Shown piece after piece: positions 22,901 to 25,628 of a DNA stretch of 25,628 bases. The DNA comes from Aurantimonas sp036252795. Its GTDB lineage: Bacteria; Pseudomonadota; Alphaproteobacteria; Rhizobiales; Rhizobiaceae. The translations under genes were made by a program, and so were the position numbers. How positions within the stretch are numbered: the first letter of the stretch is position 1; each line of letters begins with the position of its first letter. The DNA lies in the NCBI GenBank assembly GCA_036252795.1, contig DASYHY010000174.1, forward strand, positions 1 to 25,628, written 5' to 3'. The notes under the pieces were generated by a model. That model was not told the origin of the DNA, did not search any database, and saw only the letters and a program-made list of their open reading frames with translations.

Positions 22901-23082
22901 TCGGCGATGACCTTCGGATTGGCGCCGGGATATTGCGCGCGCACCACGACCGAAGGCGGCACGACCTCGGGATACTCGGAGATCGGCAGGGCCTGCATGC
23001 CCAGGAGGCCGCAGATCAGGATGAGCACCGACAACACGCCGGCAAACACCGGGCGATCGATGAAGAAGTTCGAGATGTTCAT
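19903..23082 (-). CDS. RND efflux pump, HAE1 family inner-membrane transporter
   Basis: A 1059-residue AcrB/MexF-type proton-driven drug exporter of full family length. The N-terminus MNISNFFIDRPVFAGVLSVLI is the standard first helix. Proton-relay aspartates sit in GIVVDDAIVVVENVERN (helix 4, about residue 405), and the partner Lys in GLAAKNAILIVEFA (helix 10). Periplasmic pore/porter domains occur twice, with GYLVGFAQLPDGASL and FSSYRINVPQLFVDLDR typical. The start ATG 23082 follows GGAGAG; the upstream in-frame ATG is not supported. It lies 143 bp after the adaptor gene. No outer-membrane TolC-type gene is present, so a shared one must be used. The BepE, MexF and OqxB groups cannot be distinguished by eye. 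Confidence 0.93.
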   Translation of the reverse strand: MNISNFFIDRPVFAGVLSVLILICGLLGMQALPISEYPEVVPPSVVVRAQYPGANPKVIAETVATPIEEEINGVEGMLYMASQATADGALTLTVTFELGTDPDQAQQLVQNRVSQALPRLPEEVRSLGISTTKSSPDLMMVVHLVSPDGRYDTKYLRNYAVINVRDRLAQIAGVGDVQVFGSGDYAMRVWLDPQKVAEEGLSASDVVAAIREQNVQAAAGQIGAPPTHGGVELQLSVNAQGRLNTPEAFGDIIVKTAPNGGVVRLRDVARVELGVSDYSLRSLLSSEPAVALPIFQSPGSNAIAVSDAIRATMDELQANMPQGVKYEVVYDTTQFVRASIEAVVHTLLEAVVLVVLVVIIFLQTWRASIIPLIAVPVSIIGTFGALYVLGFSINALSLFGLVLAIGIVVDDAIVVVENVERNIEEGLSPRAATYKAMREVSGPIIAIALVLVAVFVPLAFISGLTGQFYRQFAVTIAISTVISAVNSLTLSPALAALLPKGHDAPKDLLTRTMDRVFGWFFRGFNRVFGSGSRAYGSAVSGLLSRKTLVMGVYLLLVAATAFMFNQVPGGFVPAQDKGYLVGFAQLPDGASLDRTEDVIRQMSDIALDEPGASSTVAFPGLSINGFTNSPSAGVVFVTETPFEEREDLPGGAIAGSLNQKYAAIREATIAMFPPPPVQGLGTIGGFKLQLQDRAGLGYEALDEATNAFLAKARATPELAGMFSSYRINVPQLFVDLDRTKAHQLGVSVTDVFNTLQIYLGSLYVNDFNAFGRTYSVRVQADAGNRSDPDDIARLRVRSSNGAMVPLSALLTVKPSAGPELASRYNGFLAADINGGPAPGYSSGEAQEAIERVAAETLPRGIGFEWTDLTYQQIIAGNSGLIVFPLALLLVFLVLAAQYESLTLPFAIIMIVPTGILAALVGVWLDQGDNNIFTQIGFIVLVGLAAKNAILIVEFARDLEISGMETRKAAVEASRLRLRPILMTSIAFIMGVVPLVLSTGPGAEMRAAMGVAVFAGMLGVTIFGIFLTPVFYVLVRKLTGDRPLVRALETPMDEAPTVHR

Positions 23083-23180
23083 CGGGGTCTCTCCGGTCGC
23101 CGGCGAGGGCGTGGCGGTGACGGAACGCCCGGCGCCCGAGAGGGGTGTCGACGGTGCGGATCCGGGAATGTCTGGTGCGA

Positions 23181-23208
23181 CGGCCCGGCCGGGGGGCAAG
23201 CCGGGCCG
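23181..23208 (-). promoter_or_regulatory. Intercistronic hairpin between adaptor and pump genes
   Basis: CGGCCCGG (23181-23188) and CCGGGCCG (23201-23208) are exact inverted arms with a 12-nt loop. They lie in the 143-bp gap just after the adaptor stop and about 100 bp before the pump start, where they could lower read-through or protect the upstream message. Confidence 0.4.
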
Positions 23209-23225
23209 CCGCGTCCGTCGCGGGC

Positions 23226-24416
23226 CTATTTGGCGGAGGCCAGCGCAACGGGTTCGGGGTCCACGAGCGTTCCCGGCATCAGGGACTGGATGCCCTCGAC
23301 GACGATCTGCTCGCCGGGCTCGAGGCCATCCGCGACCACGCGCAGGCCGTCGAGCGAGGCACCGAGCTGGACGGGGCGGTACTCGATCTTGCTGTCCTTG
23401 CCGACGACCAGCACGTAGCGGCGATCCTGGTCCGTGCCGACCGCGCGCTCGCTGATCAGCAGCCGGTTCTCAGGTCTCGGCTGTCCGAGGCGGATGCGCA
23501 CGAACTCGCCGGGAATGAGAGCACCCTTCGGATTGTCCAGCGAGGCGCGCATGCGCAAGGTGCCGCTCCGGGGATCGACCTCGTTGCCGATGAGCTGGAC
23601 ATGGCCGCGCACGGCCGCCTGCGTCCCCTCGGAGTTGAATCGCTGCACCTCGACCGGGATGTCGCCATAGGCGGGCAGCGGGCCAGCCTGATCGGGCAGC
23701 GCGGACAGGATATCCGCGACATCGCCGGCGCCGACCTCGAACGCGGCATAGACCGGATCGACCGAGACCACCGTGGTGAGAATGGCGGAGGAGAGACCCG
23801 CCGCCACGAGGTTGCCGGCCGTCACCTGGATCTGGCCGACCCGCCCGTCGATCGGCGCCAGAACCTCGGTATAGCCGAGGTCGAGTTCGGCGGTGCTGAG
23901 CGCGGCCTTTGCCGCATCGGCGTTGGCGACCGCCTGGTCGTAGGCGCTGGAGCGCTCGTCGAGCGTGCTCTGCGATACGGTGCGGGAGGTCACGAGCTGT
24001 TCGGCGCGGCTGACTTCGAGCGCCGCCAGGCGAACTTGCGCCTCGGCCGCCTCGACATCGGCGCGAGCCCGGGCGACCGCCGCCTCGTAGGGTGCAGGGT
24101 CTATCGTCGCGATGCGATCGCCCTTCTTCACGAGCGCGCCCTCGCGGAAATGAAACGCCTGGATGGCGCCGCCGACGCGGGGGCGCACCTCGACGCGGTC
24201 GACCGCTTCCAGCCGTCCGGAATAGTCCCGCCAAAGCGTCACCGGACGGGGGTTCACCGCTGCGACCGCGACCTTGACCGCCTGGGGAGCCGGGGCTGCC
24301 GCTTCGCCGGCCGCGCCGCCGCCTGTGTCGTTCAGGGCCGCGGTGGTTGCTCCCGCCGCGATGGCGATGGCCAGGCTGGCGCTCCAGAAGAGCCGCCGAA
24401 GGACTGTCTGCGTCAT
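23226..24416 (-). CDS. RND efflux membrane-fusion protein (AcrA/MexA-type adaptor)
   Basis: A 396-residue periplasmic adaptor that links the RND pump to an outer-membrane channel. It has an N-terminal signal/anchor helix (VLRRLFWSASLAIAIAAGA) but no lipobox Cys, so it is probably held by the uncleaved helix. Then come the barrel-sandwich (lipoyl-like) half VEVRPRVGGAIQAFHFREGALVKKG, an alpha-hairpin coiled coil (about residues 100-165), the second lipoyl half LGYTEVLAPIDGRVGQIQV, and the beta-barrel and membrane-proximal domains ending in GLEPGEQIVVEGIQSLMPG. ATG 24416 is chosen because GAGG lies 5 nt upstream; ATG 24446 is a less likely alternative. It is the first pump gene, with a small exported protein upstream on the same strand. 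Confidence 0.92.
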   Translation of the reverse strand: MTQTVLRRLFWSASLAIAIAAGATTAALNDTGGGAAGEAAAPAPQAVKVAVAAVNPRPVTLWRDYSGRLEAVDRVEVRPRVGGAIQAFHFREGALVKKGDRIATIDPAPYEAAVARARADVEAAEAQVRLAALEVSRAEQLVTSRTVSQSTLDERSSAYDQAVANADAAKAALSTAELDLGYTEVLAPIDGRVGQIQVTAGNLVAAGLSSAILTTVVSVDPVYAAFEVGAGDVADILSALPDQAGPLPAYGDIPVEVQRFNSEGTQAAVRGHVQLIGNEVDPRSGTLRMRASLDNPKGALIPGEFVRIRLGQPRPENRLLISERAVGTDQDRRYVLVVGKDSKIEYRPVQLGASLDGLRVVADGLEPGEQIVVEGIQSLMPGTLVDPEPVALASAK

Positions 24417-24577
24417 GGGAACCTCGGGCGAAGGATGATGGGACACGGGAGCGGCTGGCGGGGTTCGGCCGGACGGGCCGCTCGGGGAGATTCGGAGTCG
24501 TGAAGCGTCGTGTTCTCAGGTGCCGGATGGCCGGCTGGGACTCCGCCGAGCGATGGCGAGCACCGTGACGCATCGCG

Positions 24578-24613
24578 CCGCCCGGGCGCGGGCTTGTTTC
24601 CACGCCCGGGCGG
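24578..24613 (-). terminator. Strong GC hairpin after the small exported gene
   Basis: CCGCCCGGGCG (24578-24588) and CGCCCGGGCGG (24603-24613) form an exact 11-bp stem with a 14-nt loop, 10 bp after the stop of the small gene and before the adaptor gene. The arm core CGCCCGGGCG is itself a palindrome. There is no T-run. It may be a terminator or attenuator between the two genes. Confidence 0.5.
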
Positions 24614-24623
24614 ACCTGCTGTG

Positions 24624-24929
24624 TCAGAAGCCGGCTGCGCCGCTGCGGCGCTGTATGTCGGCCCGGGCTGCTTCTTCCCCGCGCTTGCGGGCGAACTCCG
24701 AGCCCGGGACCTTTGCCGCGGTCCGCTTGGCTGTCGGATAGCCGAAAATGGTGGCGGTCGGAGCCGCAGGGCGGGCGGCGGTGTCCGGATAACCGGCCGC
24801 AACCCGCTGGCGCTCGACAAAGCCGCTGGCGCGGCTGGTCGCGTCGGAACCGGGCACGTACTGCGCGGAAGCCAGGGACGTCCCGAAGAGGACGAGGGCG
24901 GCGGCGCTGGTCGTGAGAAGACGGATCAT
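24624..24929 (-). CDS. Small exported protein of unknown function
   Basis: A 101-residue protein with a clear Sec signal peptide (MIRLLTTSAAALVLFGTSLASA, cleavage before QYVPG). The mature 79 residues are basic, Ala-, Arg- and Pro-rich and probably disordered, with no Cys. YVPGSDATSRASGF and KVPGSEFARKRGEE each contain a 'VPGSxxxxR' unit, so an internal repeat is possible. I do not recognise a family. AAGGAC precedes ATG 24929, the signal peptide begins exactly there, and the stop is followed by a strong hairpin, all supporting a real gene. It is the gene immediately upstream of the RND adaptor on the same strand. Two TACCGATCGGTA-like sites lie 80-146 bp upstream of its start. Confidence 0.68.
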   Translation of the reverse strand: MIRLLTTSAAALVLFGTSLASAQYVPGSDATSRASGFVERQRVAAGYPDTAARPAAPTATIFGYPTAKRTAAKVPGSEFARKRGEEAARADIQRRSGAAGF

Positions 24930-25008
24930 GATCTTGTCCTTGAAGTAGCGCTGCTCGAGGGCCGATCGTCTCGGAGGAAGCCTCGGGCAGCCGGATCGGT
25001 GCAATATG

Positions 25009-25020
25009 TACCGATTGGTA
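25009..25020. promoter_or_regulatory. Candidate TetR-type operator, copy 1
   Basis: TACCGATTGGTA differs from the perfect palindrome TACCGATCGGTA at one base. It lies about 80 bp upstream of the start of the small exported gene, in its probable promoter region. The form resembles TetR-family operators. Confidence 0.5.
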
Positions 25021-25063
25021 GCGAGCAGATGGAGGAGGCCGCGGACCAGTTCAAGGACTTCCG

Positions 25064-25075
25064 TACCGATCGGAA
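25064..25075. promoter_or_regulatory. Candidate TetR-type operator, copy 2
   Basis: TACCGATCGGAA is also one base from TACCGATCGGTA and has its centre 55 bp from copy 1. An A-rich run follows at 25074. The pair could be bound by the TetR protein encoded at 19150-19779 or by an unlinked regulator. Confidence 0.45.
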
Positions 25076-25489
25076 TAAAAAAGTTTGGCGATTGCTGCGG
25101 CTATGGCCTGCTGTGGCTGAACCGCCCAACCGCGCCTCCGCCGTCGGTCGCCTTGGCATAGGCCCGGCGTGGGGTCGGCCGCAGGAACCGGACCCGGGGA
25201 TAGGCCTTTGGGCGGGTTTGGCAGGGTATGAGCGAGATGAAGCGCGGTGGCGGCAGGGCTGCTGACCATCGCCTGACGGGCTGATCGTCCCTATCCTCCC
25301 GCCGGGAATCGGGCTGAGGCCGCTACGCTACCGCTTGCACCCTGCGGAAATGACCCAGCATGAAGCGAGCCCGAAACCGCCCACCCGAAGGCAAATTGAA
25401 CGCGAAACGACGTCCGTCGCCATCTGCTCCCGGCCCGACAGGCAGGCAGCGCATGATGCGAAGGACGGACTCATTCATCGGAAATGAAA

Positions 25490-25566
25490 TGGCGCGCCCG
25501 AAAGGATTCGAACCTCTGACCCCCAGATTCGTAGTCTGGTGCTCTATCCAGCTGAGCTACGGGCGC
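25490..25566 (-). tRNA. tRNA-Arg (anticodon ACG)
   Basis: The - strand folds into a complete 77-nt cloverleaf. The acceptor stem is GCGCCCG with CGGGCGC (25560-25566 and 25494-25500), the D arm contains AGCTCAGCTGGATAGAGC, the anticodon stem CCAGA/TCTGG encloses loop CTACGAA, and the T arm carries GGTTCGAATCC. The anticodon ACG reads CGN arginine codons, with A34 presumably edited to inosine by TadA. The CCA end is encoded (25490-25492). A GC hairpin CGCTTC-AAG-GAAGCG (25577-25591) lies upstream of its 5' end. Confidence 0.97.
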
Positions 25567-25628
25567 ACGCGGCAGTCGCTTCAAGGAAGCGTCTCGTGCC
25601 GGTGCCGGGCTAACTAGCCGCTCGGGCG

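Larger units (their letters stand above)
24930..25489. other. Intergenic region with two palindromic operator candidates
   Basis: This 560-bp region holds no gene I trust. Besides the two TACCGAT sites, it shows an A/T-rich run at 25074-25084 and several GC-rich stretches without clear structure. A + strand ORF at 24510-25265 and a short one at 25360-25617 cover it but lack RBS support or known motifs. Confidence 0.6.

Noticed and set aside
19048..23418. Very long + strand ORF (1456 codons) opposite tetR and the pump
   Set aside because: Its composition (Asp, Arg, Gly, His-rich, no domain) is that of an antisense shadow in GC-rich DNA; the opposite strand encodes full RND and TetR domains.
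24510..25265. + strand ORF through the intergenic region and the small exported gene
   Set aside because: No RBS, no domain, and it opposes a gene with a signal peptide and a good RBS.
25490..25566. tRNA-Arg as an integration site for a mobile element
   Set aside because: I found no repeat of the tRNA 3' end and no integrase in the window.
25360..25617. Short + strand ORF including the string MARPKGFEPLTPRF
   Set aside because: It is the antisense translation of tRNA-Arg; this peptide string is a known spurious product of tRNA complements.
1..25628. Insertion sequences, phage genes, CRISPR arrays or toxin-antitoxin pairs
   Set aside because: No transposase, integrase, phage structural gene, regularly spaced repeat or recognisable toxin-antitoxin pair was seen on either strand.

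Overview
The window looks like chromosome from a GC-rich alphaproteobacterium, probably Hyphomicrobiales (Rhizobiales, possibly near Aurantimonadaceae). The clues are the codon use, a Rhizobiales-type palindromic intergenic repeat (364-604), a GTTAY-N3-RTAAC Zur operator, and rhizobial-style gene sets. I see no insertion sequence, phage gene or CRISPR array. Most long overlapping ORFs are GC-driven shadows.

Left part (1-5234, + strand): the end of a di-heme (DUF1111-type) oxidoreductase, an inverted-repeat element, an exported FG-GAP/ASPIC-UnbV (CRTAC1-type) protein, then opgH (glucan glucosyltransferase) overlapping an FkbM methyltransferase by 4 nt. Next come a RibBA-sized GTP cyclohydrolase II on the - strand (5248-6387) and a divergent, translationally coupled four-gene operon (6695-9909). 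That operon encodes a BchC-like MDR dehydrogenase, a PTPS/QueD-fold protein that has lost the canonical catalytic residues, a GT4 glycosyltransferase and a SAM methyltransferase. Together with ribA it looks like an uncharacterised pathway to a GTP-derived (pterin- or pyrimidine-like), glycosylated and methylated metabolite. It is the best candidate here for a new system.

Middle part (9919-15313): on the - strand, a cytochrome b561, a ribokinase-family sugar kinase and a cupin, preceded by zur-znuB-znuC. znuA diverges from znuC across an intergenic region with a strong Zur box and a weaker second one. This is a complete zinc uptake module with its own repressor. A GMC oxidoreductase follows on the + strand (15496-17121).

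Right part (17122-25628): a guanidinium exporter gene (gdx/sugE) is preceded by two short hairpins with ACGA and ACGG loops, the signature of a guanidine-II (mini-ykkC) riboswitch, with a plausible promoter just upstream. Then come an exported metallo-beta-lactamase-fold hydrolase and, on the - strand, an RND efflux set: a small exported protein of unknown function, a membrane-fusion protein, an HAE1-type pump and, at the distal end, a TetR repressor. A pair of TACCGATCGGTA-like palindromes lies upstream of the small exported gene. The window ends with tRNA-Arg(ACG) on the - strand.

No searches were run. Family calls rest on motifs and remembered family features, and start codons were chosen from ribosome-binding sites, overlaps and signal peptides.
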